From Plectonema radiosum NIES-515 (GTDB taxonomy: Bacteria; Cyanobacteriota; Cyanobacteriia; Cyanobacteriales; Nostocaceae): a stretch of 35,649 nucleotides of DNA. Every line of letters begins with the position of its first letter. Positions within the stretch are counted from its first letter, which is position 1. The translations under genes were made by a program, and so were the position numbers. The stretch covers positions 1 to 35,649 of the forward strand of contig NZ_JAOWRF010000065.1 of NCBI RefSeq assembly GCF_025753815.1, read 5' to 3'. This document shows, piece after piece, positions 1-8,374 of the stretch. Below the pieces are notes generated by a model that saw nothing but the letters and a program-made list of their open reading frames with translations, did no database searches and was not told the DNA's origin.

Positions 1-73
1 TGGGACTGACATATTTTTTTGACATTTGGTAGTTTTAATCTTTGTTAATTAATACTACCACGCCTATTTGTCG

Positions 74-95
74 TTTTCCGGAATATTCCGGAAAA
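74..95. repeat. Perfect 22-bp palindrome centred on GGAATATTCC
   Basis: The sequence reads TTTTCCGGAA followed by its exact reverse complement around a central TA step. It stands alone in the window. It could be an operator for a dimeric regulator, a cruciform or a terminator stem. No partner gene is visible on its left side, so its role is open. Confidence 0.6.
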
Positions 96-237
96 TAGTA
101 GTTATTTGCGGTTCTATCTTTAACAGTTTCTATTCAAACAACTTTCGTGCCTTGGCTGGCAGGAAGATTGAGTAATGGAAAAATAGAGTAATTTTTTTTA
201 TAGCTTGTTTTTTGAGCGCTAATCTGGACTTTTTTAC

Positions 238-277
238 GGTTTATACGTTCAGTTTGAGCAAATCTGAACGTATAACC
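238..277 (-). terminator. Hairpin downstream of the small exported protein gene
   Basis: The left arm at 238-252 (GGTTTATACGTTCAG) pairs with the right arm at 264-277 (CTGAACGTATAACC), with one bulged T and an 11-base loop. It lies about 30 bases after the stop codon of the minus-strand gene ending at 309. The U-tract is better on the plus strand (TGTTTTT), so it may work in either direction. Confidence 0.5.
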
Positions 278-308
278 TGTTTTTCAGCTAACGGTGTTGT
301 TTTCAGCT

Positions 309-737
309 CTATTTGCTAAAAGCATCCTTGATTTTATCAACAGTGCGTTCAACAGCATTCTTTGTGTTGTCTACTGCTTTTTGAGTCCGATATGCATCTT
401 CCTCTGCTCTTCGCTGAATTGTAGCTGCATCTTCCTTTGCTTTGCGCTCAACAAAACTACCATCATCCGTTGCTCGATCAACTTTAGCAGCATTGCTCTT
501 GGCAGCTTCCTTAACTTTATCTGCTGTATCTCGGATGAAACCCTTAGCTCGTCCAGCATCTGTACTGGCTTTATCTTTAACTTGATCGGCTGCGTCTGCC
601 GAAGCGATTAAATTTGCAGCCGGATTAGCCATTGCTACGGTGTTCGAGAAAAACGCACCTTGCCAAACGAATGCGATCGCTAACACAGATAACACAGTTG
701 TAGCCAAAAAGCGTCCTACAGTTGAAAGCTGTTTCAT
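309..737 (-). CDS. Small exported Lys/Ala-rich helical protein
   Basis: I do not recognise a named family. The chosen start, MKQLSTVG, gives 142 residues; an upstream start at 764 would add nine polar residues before an otherwise normal signal peptide. Residues 1 to about 35 form a signal peptide ending near AMA-NP. The mature part is low in hydrophobic residues and rich in Lys, Asp, Ala and Arg. It has repeated phrases such as DKVKEAAKSNAAK and KAVDNTKNAVERTVDKIK, which suggest long amphipathic helices, as in LEA-like or CsbD-like stress proteins. It is probably periplasmic or thylakoid-lumenal. The gene is monocistronic: the next minus-strand gene upstream ends its promoter side more than 200 bp away, and a hairpin follows the stop. 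A role in desiccation or envelope stress is a guess from composition only. Confidence 0.7.
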   Translation of the reverse strand: MKQLSTVGRFLATTVLSVLAIAFVWQGAFFSNTVAMANPAANLIASADAADQVKDKASTDAGRAKGFIRDTADKVKEAAKSNAAKVDRATDDGSFVERKAKEDAATIQRRAEEDAYRTQKAVDNTKNAVERTVDKIKDAFSK

Positions 738-887
738 AAAAAAATTCCGTTTCCTAGAATACAATTTGCGTTTATACGCATCTTATTTTTACTTCATCTG
801 GCTTTGAGGCTAAATCGTTCTAGAGGCAGAAGTTCTGGGGTTGTATCAAGTTCCAGATGAATAGTTAAAATCTGCAATGCCAAAAAA

Positions 888-912
888 ATATCCCTCTTGA
901 GAAGGGGGATAT
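888..912 (-). terminator. Short G/C hairpin after the COP23 gene
   Basis: ATATCCC and GGGGATAT arms flank a short loop about 40 bases beyond the stop of the minus-strand gene ending at 950. No clear U-tract follows on the minus strand beyond TTTTTTGGC, so this is a tentative terminator. Confidence 0.35.
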
Positions 913-949
913 AGGGGGGATATTTGAGCTTTTAAGCCAGAACAATCAA

Positions 950-1768
950 TTAACGGAAATTGCCCGGATTCAGCTTTTGCGGATTACCTTGCCGACGTCC
1001 TACACCATTCCGCAAACTAGTAGCAGTACCCCCATCTTTGGGGTCGAGGAATGGTTTAAGATTGATTCCGGCTTTAGATGATGCCAGATTATTAGTGCGA
1101 CTGTTGCCACTACCGAGAAGTGTCCGACCTAAGTTGTATAAATCGTTCGTTCCGTTCCCACGGCTAGTGTAAGTGTTGACGGCTGTGGTATATTGTCCAT
1201 TGTCGGCGGAAACCAGATTTTGAAACACATTATTGCGTACATCATAGGCATCTTTTCCTGGAGGTACTGTCAGGACAATTCGACAGGATGGATTAGCTTC
1301 GGTGGTAACGCAGATTGTGTTCTGTCTATTTTCTACGGCTGTTTGGAGTTCTAATAAGCCATCTTGACGGTAAGATTCTAAACGAGTGGCGATCGCATTA
1401 CAACGAGCTTGAGAATTCCAACCACCACCTAAAGCTCCAGGTGCTGCCCAAGGAAAATATTGATTTGGTTGACTTTGGGGCTGATACATTACGGTATACT
1501 GACCATTTTCGGGCTGACAGCTAAACCGAGCAATGTTATTAACGCCCTCGTAATTTGGTATATTTGTTGAGTTGTCGATTGGTCTTGATCTGCCATCAGA
1601 TGGTATTGAACCACCTGTTGATGTTGTGGGTACGACAACGCCATCAGAAGTAGTCGTGGTGGTTCTGGTAGTTGTGTTATTGTATTGAGCAAATGCTGCG
1701 GTATTGCCCAGCAAGAGCGATAAACTCAAACTGCCAAAAAACAGAAATTTAAAAGTTTTTGATGACAT
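950..1768 (-). CDS. COP23 domain exported protein
   Basis: The 272-residue protein has a signal peptide (residues 1-27, ending AAFA-Q), a Thr/Ser-rich low-complexity linker (about 28-75), a COP23-type domain (about 80-205) and a Gly/Asn-rich C-terminal tail. The domain shows the family pattern: FSCQPENGQYTVMY, then a PWAAPGALGGGW segment with SQARCNAIATRLE, a paired cysteine segment (ICVTTEANPSCRIVLTVPPG), and a final LYNLGRTLL-like stretch. COP23 was described as a circadian-oscillating, membrane-associated protein of unicellular cyanobacteria, and its biochemical role is unknown. The four cysteines suggest two disulfides in an exported protein. It sits next to, but 57 bp from, the M48 protease gene on the same strand, and may be co-expressed with it. 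Confidence 0.85.
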   Translation of the reverse strand: MSSKTFKFLFFGSLSLSLLLGNTAAFAQYNNTTTRTTTTTSDGVVVPTTSTGGSIPSDGRSRPIDNSTNIPNYEGVNNIARFSCQPENGQYTVMYQPQSQPNQYFPWAAPGALGGGWNSQARCNAIATRLESYRQDGLLELQTAVENRQNTICVTTEANPSCRIVLTVPPGKDAYDVRNNVFQNLVSADNGQYTTAVNTYTSRGNGTNDLYNLGRTLLGSGNSRTNNLASSKAGINLKPFLDPKDGGTATSLRNGVGRRQGNPQKLNPGNFR

Positions 1769-1824
1769 AAATCATCCTCAACAGAACAGTGGTTAGGGAG
1801 TTGATAGTTCAAGTGACGAAGAAT

Positions 1825-3459
1825 TTATTTTTTTGATTCATCATTTGGCTTCTTTTTTTGTTCTTCACGTTCTTTTTTCTCTTTGAGTAGTTGCTTTACG
1901 CGTTCTTTAATTTCTTGGTGACGCCCTACTCCTTCATAAGCGTAACGGTTATAGCCAGTGTCAGAAATTAAGCTTTCTAAATATTTGACTCGCTCTCCAC
2001 CCCCTGGGTGAGAAGATAACCAAGTGGGTGGAGCATTTTTTTGTTGTTTTTCTAACGTCACCAATAAGTTACGCAAACCATCACAAGCATAGCCGCTGGT
2101 AGCTATCAAACGTGTACCGAGGGTATCTGCTTGACGTTCCATATCACGGCTGTAGCTAAGTCCAAAGAGTTGACCGATGGTGCCGCCAAGTGGTAAATAT
2201 TGAGTGACGTTGGAAATTAAGTTGCCTTGGGTAACTAGTTGAAAACCGTGGGAAAGGACGACATGGGATAATTCGTGACCGATTAAACCGGCTAATTCTG
2301 CCTCGGAATTGGCTTTAGCGATCGCACCCGCATTAATGAAGATTTTGCCTCCAGGTAGCGCAAAGGCGTTAAGATCCTCCAAGGCAATGATAAAAAACTC
2401 GTATTTAAACTCTTCCCTTCCCGATACCTTAACTAATTTCTGTCCGATTTCATCAACGTATTTTAAAACAGTTTCGTCGTTAATTAATTTGAGTTGTTTT
2501 TTTGCTTGCTTGGCTACAGATTCCCCAATAGACCCTTCACCTTGTAGCAACAGTATGGTAGAATCAAGGGCAGAGAAGGGACCCAGAAGGCTGCCAGTGA
2601 GAGCGTAACCTAATGCACCAGTAATAATATTGGCAATGGTGTTACCTCTAACTTCGGCGCGGATATGAGATTTATAACGTTTGAGATTGTCGTCAGCTAG
2701 CTTTTGAAATTCTGGTGCTTGGGGATCGTTGGAATTGAGAATCGCAAATTGACGCGCTGCTAAAGAAGCTTCGATCCATTTTTTCGCTTCTGCAAGTGCT
2801 GCAACTCTAGCTTTAATTAAGTCTGGTTGATTGGGATACAGCGTAGCAGCTCTATCTAATACAGCTAGTGCTTTTTTCTCATCATTGTATTGTTTGAGAG
2901 TTTCAGCGTATTTTATCTGACCGGGGATAAATTCGGGAATTTGTTCAACTAATAGTTGCAGTGGTACTAGAGTTCTAGTTTGCAGCTTAGTTGCTATTCC
3001 GGCTTCAGCTTCTCGCCAGTATACCTTACCTGCTGGGGAAAGTTGTGTTGGATCGATTATTGGGGCTTTGCGTTCTTGATTCTTTAATTTTGTGGTGAAA
3101 GGTGCTTTCGCAAGACGATACATTTTTTCAGCTTCTGCGAGATTTCCCGCAAGATACAGCTTATCTCCTTCCATCAGTTTTTGCCGACGAGCGAGTTCTT
3201 CGGGTGTGGGTGTGGGTTCTGCTGCGTCAGATGGCTTTTTGTCGGTGGTTTCTGGTATTGAAGGCTTTTTCTCTGTTGTTTCTGGAGTGCTTGGGGGTTT
3301 TTCTGGTATTGAAGGCTTTTTCTCTGTTGTTTCAATAGCAGGTGGTTGTTGTGCGGGAACGGGTGAAATAGGCTGTGTCAGGATAATCAAGATTGATGTA
3401 CCCAATGACAGCAGTACCCAATTCCAGGCTAGCAGTAGAGACTTCCAGCGTCGTTTCAT
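1825..3459 (-). CDS. M48 family metalloprotease with N-terminal repeat region
   Basis: This is a zinc-dependent endopeptidase of the M48 (HtpX/Oma1/BepA-like) family, 544 residues. Residues 12-33 form a signal or anchor segment. Residues 35-85 are a Pro/Thr/Lys linker in which TTEKKPSIPE-like units recur. Residues 95-260 look like TPR-type helical repeats (GDKLYLAGNLAEAEKMYRLA and similar). The catalytic domain runs from about 320 to 515. Zinc ligands are visible in HELSH (H395 and H399, catalytic E396) and in the downstream ERQAD motif (E441). The segment AFALPGGKIFINAGAI just before the HExxH is typical of the family. The C-terminus is a highly charged Lys/Glu tail. The expected role is envelope protein quality control in the periplasm or lumen. 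The linker repeats probably vary in number between strains. Confidence 0.92.
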   Translation of the reverse strand: MKRRWKSLLLAWNWVLLSLGTSILIILTQPISPVPAQQPPAIETTEKKPSIPEKPPSTPETTEKKPSIPETTDKKPSDAAEPTPTPEELARRQKLMEGDKLYLAGNLAEAEKMYRLAKAPFTTKLKNQERKAPIIDPTQLSPAGKVYWREAEAGIATKLQTRTLVPLQLLVEQIPEFIPGQIKYAETLKQYNDEKKALAVLDRAATLYPNQPDLIKARVAALAEAKKWIEASLAARQFAILNSNDPQAPEFQKLADDNLKRYKSHIRAEVRGNTIANIITGALGYALTGSLLGPFSALDSTILLLQGEGSIGESVAKQAKKQLKLINDETVLKYVDEIGQKLVKVSGREEFKYEFFIIALEDLNAFALPGGKIFINAGAIAKANSEAELAGLIGHELSHVVLSHGFQLVTQGNLISNVTQYLPLGGTIGQLFGLSYSRDMERQADTLGTRLIATSGYACDGLRNLLVTLEKQQKNAPPTWLSSHPGGGERVKYLESLISDTGYNRYAYEGVGRHQEIKERVKQLLKEKKEREEQKKKPNDESKK

Positions 3460-3636
3460 GGTGATGTCAACCTATACCTTCATGCTTCTTTGTTTAAATG
3501 TATAAGGATTGACATCGATATGTATAGAGCGATCGCCATTGTTTGACAAAATCAAGCTCTCACTTCTATATTCAAAGTCTTTAATCTTAACGCGATTTCA
3601 AGCACAAACAAAAGTTCAAAGTAAGGTGATAAAGTC

Positions 3637-5697
3637 TTAATTCATAGATGACTGCGCTTCTTGATAAATTATTTCCTGAAACTGAATTACGTCTTTTTGC
3701 GGATCGGCATGGCTGACTTTCACCGATATTTGTTCACCTAAATTTACCGATCGCTTGAAAGACATGGGCAATTGCAAGCCTAAATCTTCTAAGAGAATTA
3801 GTGCTAAATTGTTATCTTCTCTCAACCACATCAAAACGGTAACTTGCCAAACTTGCTGGGGATGACGCCGCAAATACTCTAAAGCCCAATATCTATTAGT
3901 TTGCCTTTCCACCATCGTTAATTCTTGGGTGATGGCAGTGACAGTCATCATCACTTCTTTAAGTTGATCTGCTGTGAAGGGCAGAACTTCACCGCGCAGA
4001 TGTGCCTTAAGCTGAAAGTGGGTGAGTAAGTCGCTGTAGCGACGGATGGGAGATGTCGCTTGAGTGTAGGTGTCTAATCCCAAACCGGCATGACGCAGCG
4101 GGTTGATGCTCATTTCACTTTTCGGCATACAGCGACGCATAGCGCAGGCACGGACAAATCCGGCTGGTAGCAGTAGCAATTCTTCGTCGGGGGGCAATTC
4201 CGGCTGTGGTTGACCGCGAAAAGGCAGGGGAATGTTATTAGTTTTACCGTAGTGAGCCGCAACTTCACCGGCAAGAATCATCATTTCGGCTACGAGTTGC
4301 CGCGATTTGGAATCATCTAATATGTCGATGCTGATTTCGTCGTTTTTGACTTTAATCATCGCTTCCGGCATGTTGATGCTGATTGCTCCTTGAGCATAGC
4401 GCCATTGTTTGCGTCTTTTTGCTCCAAGAGCGATCGCTTCGATTTCTGGTTCAGCTTCTACCCCCAACTCTAGCATTTCATCGACATCTTCGTAAGTCAG
4501 GCGATATGTCGGTTTAATTAAACTCGCATGTATGCTATAATTTTCCACTCCCCCAGCTTCATTTAAAATTATCCCGAAGCTGAGAGCGCAACACACCTTA
4601 CCCTGAATTAGACTCATGGGTCCTGTTGCTAAGAGTTCTGGGAACATGGGAATCATTCCCGTCGGCAGATAAACTGTACTACCGCGCTTTCTGGCTTCTA
4701 GGTCTAATTCATCTTCTGGCTCTAACCAGCGTGTGGGGTCGGCTATGTGTACCCACCAGCGTTCTTGCCCATCTGAAAGTCTTTCCCAACTTAGACCATC
4801 GTCTATTTCAGTGGTGCTTTCATCATCAATTGTGTAAACTTTCAAATGTGTGAGATCCAGGCGATCGCTATCTAAGTCAGCCGGCGGAAAATCCAAACGC
4901 TGTTGCCCCACTTCTAATACCTTGCTAGGAAACTGAATCGGAATTGACGAACGACGCAGGAATAAATTCTCATGAGGACTCCAGCAACCTAAATCAATCA
5001 ATAGTTGAAAGGCTCCTTGGGGGGTAGCAGGACGCCCTAGCATGGTCATGGTTTCCAATACTGGAGCCGGGGGGGGATATGCGCGAGCCACAGTGTCATA
5101 ATTTACCCCTCCACGCAGGATATCCGCCAGGAGAGCCGCATATTTTTCTACTGCTTCTATTCTATGGCGATCGTGCCGCTGCCATTCCACCGATTCGCCT
5201 TTGAGAGCTTGTTCTACACGCTCTAAAAATTCCTGCTGTCCCTTCGCTCTTAAAGCCTCTACTTCTAGCTGGTGTTTGCGTTCTGCAACAGCCGCAGCGC
5301 TTCTAGGTTCGTAAGCTTCTCCCTTTTGCTTGAAATACATTTTATCGTCTGATAACAAGCAATGAGCCGCGTAACACAAAGTCGGTTCTGAATCGGAAAA
5401 TAGCAAATTCGCCATTTCCTTAGGAGTGACTGTTTCTCCATCCTCGACCAGTAATTCCCAAGCGATCTCCAAGCTTGATGGATCTAAATAATCCTTAACT
5501 TGCTCTTGAAAGCTTTTAATTTCTGAGGTCTTGTAAGTTTGCCCACTAACAGTGTAGGTGATTTGTCTCGGCGCGAGGCTGTGGGACTGACTACGTTCAT
5601 CTACCACAAACCAACGGGTTTTGCCGTCTGGTTTTTCTACTACACCCAGACGGCGATCGCCTTGAACTCTAAATTCAACTAGCGTCCCCTTCTCCAC
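3637..5697 (-). CDS. rnb: Ribonuclease II/R family exoribonuclease (RNB domain)
   Basis: A 3'-5' hydrolytic exoribonuclease of the RNB superfamily, 686 residues from a GTG start (MEKGTLVEF). The N-terminal 75 residues form a small beta-rich RNA-binding module. The RNB catalytic domain begins near residue 280 with VYTIDDESTTEIDDGLSWE, which carries the metal-binding aspartates, and continues through HIADPTRWLEPEDELDLEA and the signature TQATSPIRRYSDLLTHFQL (about residue 570). A short S1-like C-terminal region follows. It is nearer in length to RNase II than to E. coli RNase R. It is the upstream gene of rpsR and rpmG only in a spatial sense: those two lie downstream in the minus direction's earlier part (5860-6273), separated from it by 162 bp of palindromes and heptamer repeats. 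This gene order is familiar from many cyanobacteria and links RNA turnover to ribosomal genes. Confidence 0.9.
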   Translation of the reverse strand: MEKGTLVEFRVQGDRRLGVVEKPDGKTRWFVVDERSQSHSLAPRQITYTVSGQTYKTSEIKSFQEQVKDYLDPSSLEIAWELLVEDGETVTPKEMANLLFSDSEPTLCYAAHCLLSDDKMYFKQKGEAYEPRSAAAVAERKHQLEVEALRAKGQQEFLERVEQALKGESVEWQRHDRHRIEAVEKYAALLADILRGGVNYDTVARAYPPPAPVLETMTMLGRPATPQGAFQLLIDLGCWSPHENLFLRRSSIPIQFPSKVLEVGQQRLDFPPADLDSDRLDLTHLKVYTIDDESTTEIDDGLSWERLSDGQERWWVHIADPTRWLEPEDELDLEARKRGSTVYLPTGMIPMFPELLATGPMSLIQGKVCCALSFGIILNEAGGVENYSIHASLIKPTYRLTYEDVDEMLELGVEAEPEIEAIALGAKRRKQWRYAQGAISINMPEAMIKVKNDEISIDILDDSKSRQLVAEMMILAGEVAAHYGKTNNIPLPFRGQPQPELPPDEELLLLPAGFVRACAMRRCMPKSEMSINPLRHAGLGLDTYTQATSPIRRYSDLLTHFQLKAHLRGEVLPFTADQLKEVMMTVTAITQELTMVERQTNRYWALEYLRRHPQQVWQVTVLMWLREDNNLALILLEDLGLQLPMSFKRSVNLGEQISVKVSHADPQKDVIQFQEIIYQEAQSSMN

Positions 5698-5743
5698 AAC
5701 TCTCGCATCTTATTAATGAATATTTTCAATAGTTAAGAGTTAG

Positions 5744-5805
5744 GTAGAGACGTTCCGACGGAACGTCTGTACTTAGGTAGAGACGTTCCGACGGAACGTC
5801 TCTAC
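5744..5805. repeat. Two GTAGAGACGTTCC palindromes in tandem
   Basis: Two near-identical 29-bp palindromes lie at 5744-5772 and 5777-5805. Each has the arms GTAGAGACGTTCC and GGAACGTCTCTAC; the first copy ends GTCTGTAC instead. They belong to the dispersed family seen throughout this window and separate rpsR from the RNase gene. They could form hairpins in the read-through transcript. Confidence 0.85.
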
Positions 5806-5823
5806 TATAAGTGAGGAGTTTTT

Positions 5824-5856
5824 AACTCATAACTCATAACTCATAACTCATAACTC
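5824..5856. repeat. Heptanucleotide tandem repeat (AACTCAT)n
   Basis: There are four full AACTCAT units plus AACTC. This is a short tandemly repeated repetitive sequence of the STRR type common in heterocystous cyanobacteria. It lies immediately after the rpsR stop codon. Confidence 0.85.
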
Positions 5857-5859
5857 TTT

Positions 5860-6075
5860 TTAGCCTTCTGCATTGATGAAAGGCATCAATGCCACAATCC
5901 GGGAGCGTTTGATCGCTAATGTTAACTCTCGCTGTTGCTGAGAAGTCAGTCCGGTAATCCGACGTGGAAGTATCTTACCTCTTTCGGTGACAAATTTACG
6001 TAATAAATCGACATCTTTATAATCGATTGGTTCTCCAGGCTTAATCGGAGACAGACGACGACGGAAATAACTCAT
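5860..6075 (-). CDS. rpsR: 30S ribosomal protein S18
   Basis: A 71-residue protein with the S18 core: [42 protein letters not shown]. The length and the Arg/Lys-rich RNA-contact segments match bacterial and chloroplast S18, which binds with S6 on the platform of the small subunit. The start ([10 protein letters not shown]) lies 3 bp after the stop of rpmG, so the two are co-transcribed, as usual in cyanobacteria and plastids. Confidence 0.97.
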   Translation of the reverse strand: MSYFRRRLSPIKPGEPIDYKDVDLLRKFVTERGKILPRRITGLTSQQQRELTLAIKRSRIVALMPFINAEG

Positions 6076-6078
6076 CTT

Positions 6079-6273
6079 TTACTTGATTTCCTTATGAACG
6101 GTATGTTTGTTGCAGTGGGTGCAGAACTTGCTCAGTTCTAGCCGATTGGTTGTGTTGCGACGGTTCTTAGTGCTGGTATAACGTGAAACACCAGGAGAAC
6201 GTTTATTTGCATTTGACCGACACTCAGTACACTCTAGGGTCACAATTATGCGAGCACCTTTACTTTTAGCCAT
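6079..6273 (-). CDS. rpmG: 50S ribosomal protein L33
   Basis: A 64-residue L33 of the zinc-binding type. It keeps two CxxC pairs, CTEC (about residues 15-18) and CTHC (about 51-54). Other family features are [22 protein letters not shown] and [14 protein letters not shown]. It is the first gene of the rpmG-rpsR pair. The promoter should lie in the 43 bp between it and the RDD gene or further upstream. Confidence 0.97.
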   Translation of the reverse strand: MAKSKGARIIVTLECTECRSNANKRSPGVSRYTSTKNRRNTTNRLELSKFCTHCNKHTVHKEIK

Positions 6274-6316
6274 AATCTTACAAACAGTAAAGCCTGAAGA
6301 GAATTAACACAAATTA

Positions 6317-6874
6317 CTATTTTCTCACATTACGTCGTGTCTTTTCAACTAATCGCTTGATTTTTAGATCGAGCGAATAGCCTCGACGCGACGAAACTAT
6401 CATAGTACCAGATACGCGATCATGCAAAGCCTGCCGCATCTGGGTATCTGATAACGCAGCCCCACAATCTATTGCCAGGGGAATCACTAGCACTATAGCA
6501 GTGGGGTTTTTAATAATGTTGCCCAGGGCAATTGATATTAAAAGCGCACCAAAACAGATTATAGCTTCTCTTTTGAGAAGAGACTGCAAAGAAGGAATTC
6601 TGCCTACTACTTGCCCATCTTCGACTTCTAGCAGCTTCATGTCGAAAGCCCAACGTCCTAAACTCTGCCCCTGATTGTTGTACACTACCACCACTCGCGT
6701 TATTCCCCAAGCGATCGCAAAAACTAGTATTTGTACGAATTGAATGCCAATTTGATCGCTACCGAATGTTGAACTGAGTAACCAGACACCAAGGAAATCG
6801 ATTCCCAATGCCATACCGCGTCGTCCAATATCAACCTTGGGATAATGTTTTTGGGGTACTCGGTCGATAGTCAT
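6317..6874 (-). CDS. RDD family integral membrane protein
   Basis: This 185-residue protein carries an RDD domain. The motif region begins at RRGMALGIDFLGVWLLSS (about residues 18-35), with the conserved Arg and Asp. Hydrophobic helices follow at about 22-36, 45-62 and 100-135. SLGRWAFDMKLLEVEDGQ is the typical loop between helices. The C-terminal tail is basic and cytosolic-looking (SLDLKIKRLVEKTRRNVRK). RDD proteins are often of unknown function, and some act in ion antiport. It lies 43 bp upstream of rpmG on the same strand, so it may share the transcript, but nothing in it indicates a ribosomal role. Confidence 0.85.
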   Translation of the reverse strand: MTIDRVPQKHYPKVDIGRRGMALGIDFLGVWLLSSTFGSDQIGIQFVQILVFAIAWGITRVVVVYNNQGQSLGRWAFDMKLLEVEDGQVVGRIPSLQSLLKREAIICFGALLISIALGNIIKNPTAIVLVIPLAIDCGAALSDTQMRQALHDRVSGTMIVSSRRGYSLDLKIKRLVEKTRRNVRK

Positions 6875-7141
6875 ACAAAATAAATATTTATATAAGGTTA
6901 GGGTATGCGTGTTTTTCCTCTATCTCCATTTTAAGGGTTTCGTCACATCGGTGCAGATGAAGATCTTAGAAAGCAATCCGTATAATAGTTGTGATTTTTG
7001 GGACAAACGCCTAACTATAAAAGCAGTATTCATTCAGTAGTTGTTTCTGTAAAATATGGTGAACTGTCAACACTTATGGTAAAGTTTTGTTTGCATATTA
7101 CATTTTTTTTTACATTTATTAAAACAGGCATAATGACCACT

Positions 7142-7672
7142 TTATAAGTTTGATAAAATCATCTCTGTTCGCACTTTAACCGAATCAAAGGGAACTCTGA
7201 TTACTTCATAACCAAACTGCTTATAATTTTCAGCTTGAAGTTTCTCTATATATAATGCCTGCTCCAGATTTTCTAGCCTTCTGGATGTGGTTTCCATAAC
7301 TCCTTGATGCTCGATAATGAAGATTTTTTCATATACTTTCTCCTGTTGTAACCTCTGGATTACTGATTGCATTAACTCGCAGGGATATCTATCTAAAGCT
7401 TGATAATATCCGAGAACGTCTAATAAGCCCCTATCTAAGAAGACTCTATGTAGATTGGGGCTAATATTACGTTCTCTAGACAATTGCAGCTTTAATACTT
7501 TTTCTTCAAAATTAGGATCGAGTCGAGGTGCTGCTACTCCTAGTGCATGTTGATAGCGAATCAAATCCTCTGCGGCTTCTCTAATAGTTAGTTCACCAAG
7601 AATTTCTAGATATATTAATAGACTGGTTTTCCCAGCACCAGGTCCTCCGGTTAGTACATATTTTTTTACCAT
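7142..7672 (-). CDS. P-loop NTPase of the AAA_28 / NadR-kinase-like type
   Basis: The 176-residue protein opens with a Walker A loop, GGPGAGKTS (residues 9-17), and has a Walker B-like RVFLDRGLLD (about 77-86). The rest (REAAEDLIRY, LRRLENLEQALYIEKLQAENYKQFGYEVIRVPF) matches the small single-domain ATPases grouped as AAA_28. That group is related to the kinase domain of NadR. The gene starts 3 bp after the HAD hydrolase stop, so the two form a pair. The position beside a predicted deazapurine nucleoside cluster makes a nucleoside or nucleotide kinase role possible, for example to complete or to control phosphorylation of the product. This is inference; the family also includes proteins with no known substrate. 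Confidence 0.75.
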   Translation of the reverse strand: MVKKYVLTGGPGAGKTSLLIYLEILGELTIREAAEDLIRYQHALGVAAPRLDPNFEEKVLKLQLSRERNISPNLHRVFLDRGLLDVLGYYQALDRYPCELMQSVIQRLQQEKVYEKIFIIEHQGVMETTSRRLENLEQALYIEKLQAENYKQFGYEVIRVPFDSVKVRTEMILSNL

Positions 7673-7675
7673 AGT

Positions 7676-8374
7676 TTATTGATGAAGTGTACTCAGAAGT
7701 TGTGGAAGCTCTTTCAAAGACTCTAACTGCCAGAAACGATCCGCAGGTATATCTGACTGCGTTGTCATCTCCACATGGGAAGTAACATGATAAGGTATAT
7801 ATACGGCACTACCACCAATCTCCAAGATTGGCAAAATGTCAGAGCGCATTGAGTTACCAACCATTAGAAATGATGAAGGTGTAATCCCGTGTTTGTCAAC
7901 AATCTTTTTATAAGTATGATTATTCTTTTCATGAACGATTTCAATCACAGAGAACAGTTCTGCTAAACCCGAACTCTCTACCTTATTCATTTGATGCATT
8001 AAATCACCTTTACTGATCAACATCAGAGAATAAGAGTCCATTAATTTTTCTAAAGTTGGTCTGACATCAGGTAGTAGCTCAATTGGTGCTTCTAGCATCT
8101 GCTTACCACAATCAATAATATATTGAATTTGGCTTTGAGGAATCTGTCCACCGGAAACCAAGAGCGCGGTTTCGATCATAGATAAAGTAAAACCTGTGAT
8201 TCCATAACCGAATAGCCGAAGGTTAGACATCTCAATTTTGGACAATTTTTGATGAATGACTTCCTCATCCGTATAAGGCTTCAACATTTGGTAGAGCAAT
8301 TCTTGCGTATCTTGAAAAATCATCTCATTGTGCCACAATGTATCGTCGGCATCGAAAGCTATAGTTTCAAACAT
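7676..8374 (-). CDS. HAD-superfamily phosphatase
   Basis: A 232-residue haloacid-dehalogenase-like hydrolase. Motif I is DADDTLW (residues 8-14), with nucleophile D8 and acid/base D10. Motif II is LISKGD. The motif III lysine is in the EKNNHTYKK region, and motif IV is FLMVGNSMRSDILP. The helical cap between motifs I and II (about residues 20-90) is of the C1 type, which fits small phosphomonoester substrates. It is the first gene of a two-gene unit with the P-loop NTPase. A 421-bp repeat-containing gap separates it from the Nudix gene on the same strand. A HAD protein is also found in the toyocamycin cluster, so dephosphorylation of the nucleoside 5'-monophosphate is a fair hypothesis. Generic housekeeping phosphatase activity cannot be excluded. 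Confidence 0.85.
   Translation of the reverse strand: MFETIAFDADDTLWHNEMIFQDTQELLYQMLKPYTDEEVIHQKLSKIEMSNLRLFGYGITGFTLSMIETALLVSGGQIPQSQIQYIIDCGKQMLEAPIELLPDVRPTLEKLMDSYSLMLISKGDLMHQMNKVESSGLAELFSVIEIVHEKNNHTYKKIVDKHGITPSSFLMVGNSMRSDILPILEIGGSAVYIPYHVTSHVEMTTQSDIPADRFWQLESLKELPQLLSTLHQ

Larger units (their letters stand above)
1..308. other. Intergenic region with a palindrome and a hairpin
   Basis: I see no credible gene here. The stretch is AT-rich and holds a perfect 22-bp palindrome at 74-95 and a strong imperfect hairpin at 238-277, each listed separately. Any gene whose promoter lies here would be to the left of the window or out of sight. Confidence 0.5.

Noticed and set aside
294-611. 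Plus-strand open frame opposite the small exported protein gene
   Set aside because: Cys/Ser/Phe-rich composition with no domain; it mirrors the Lys/Ala-rich gene on the other strand.
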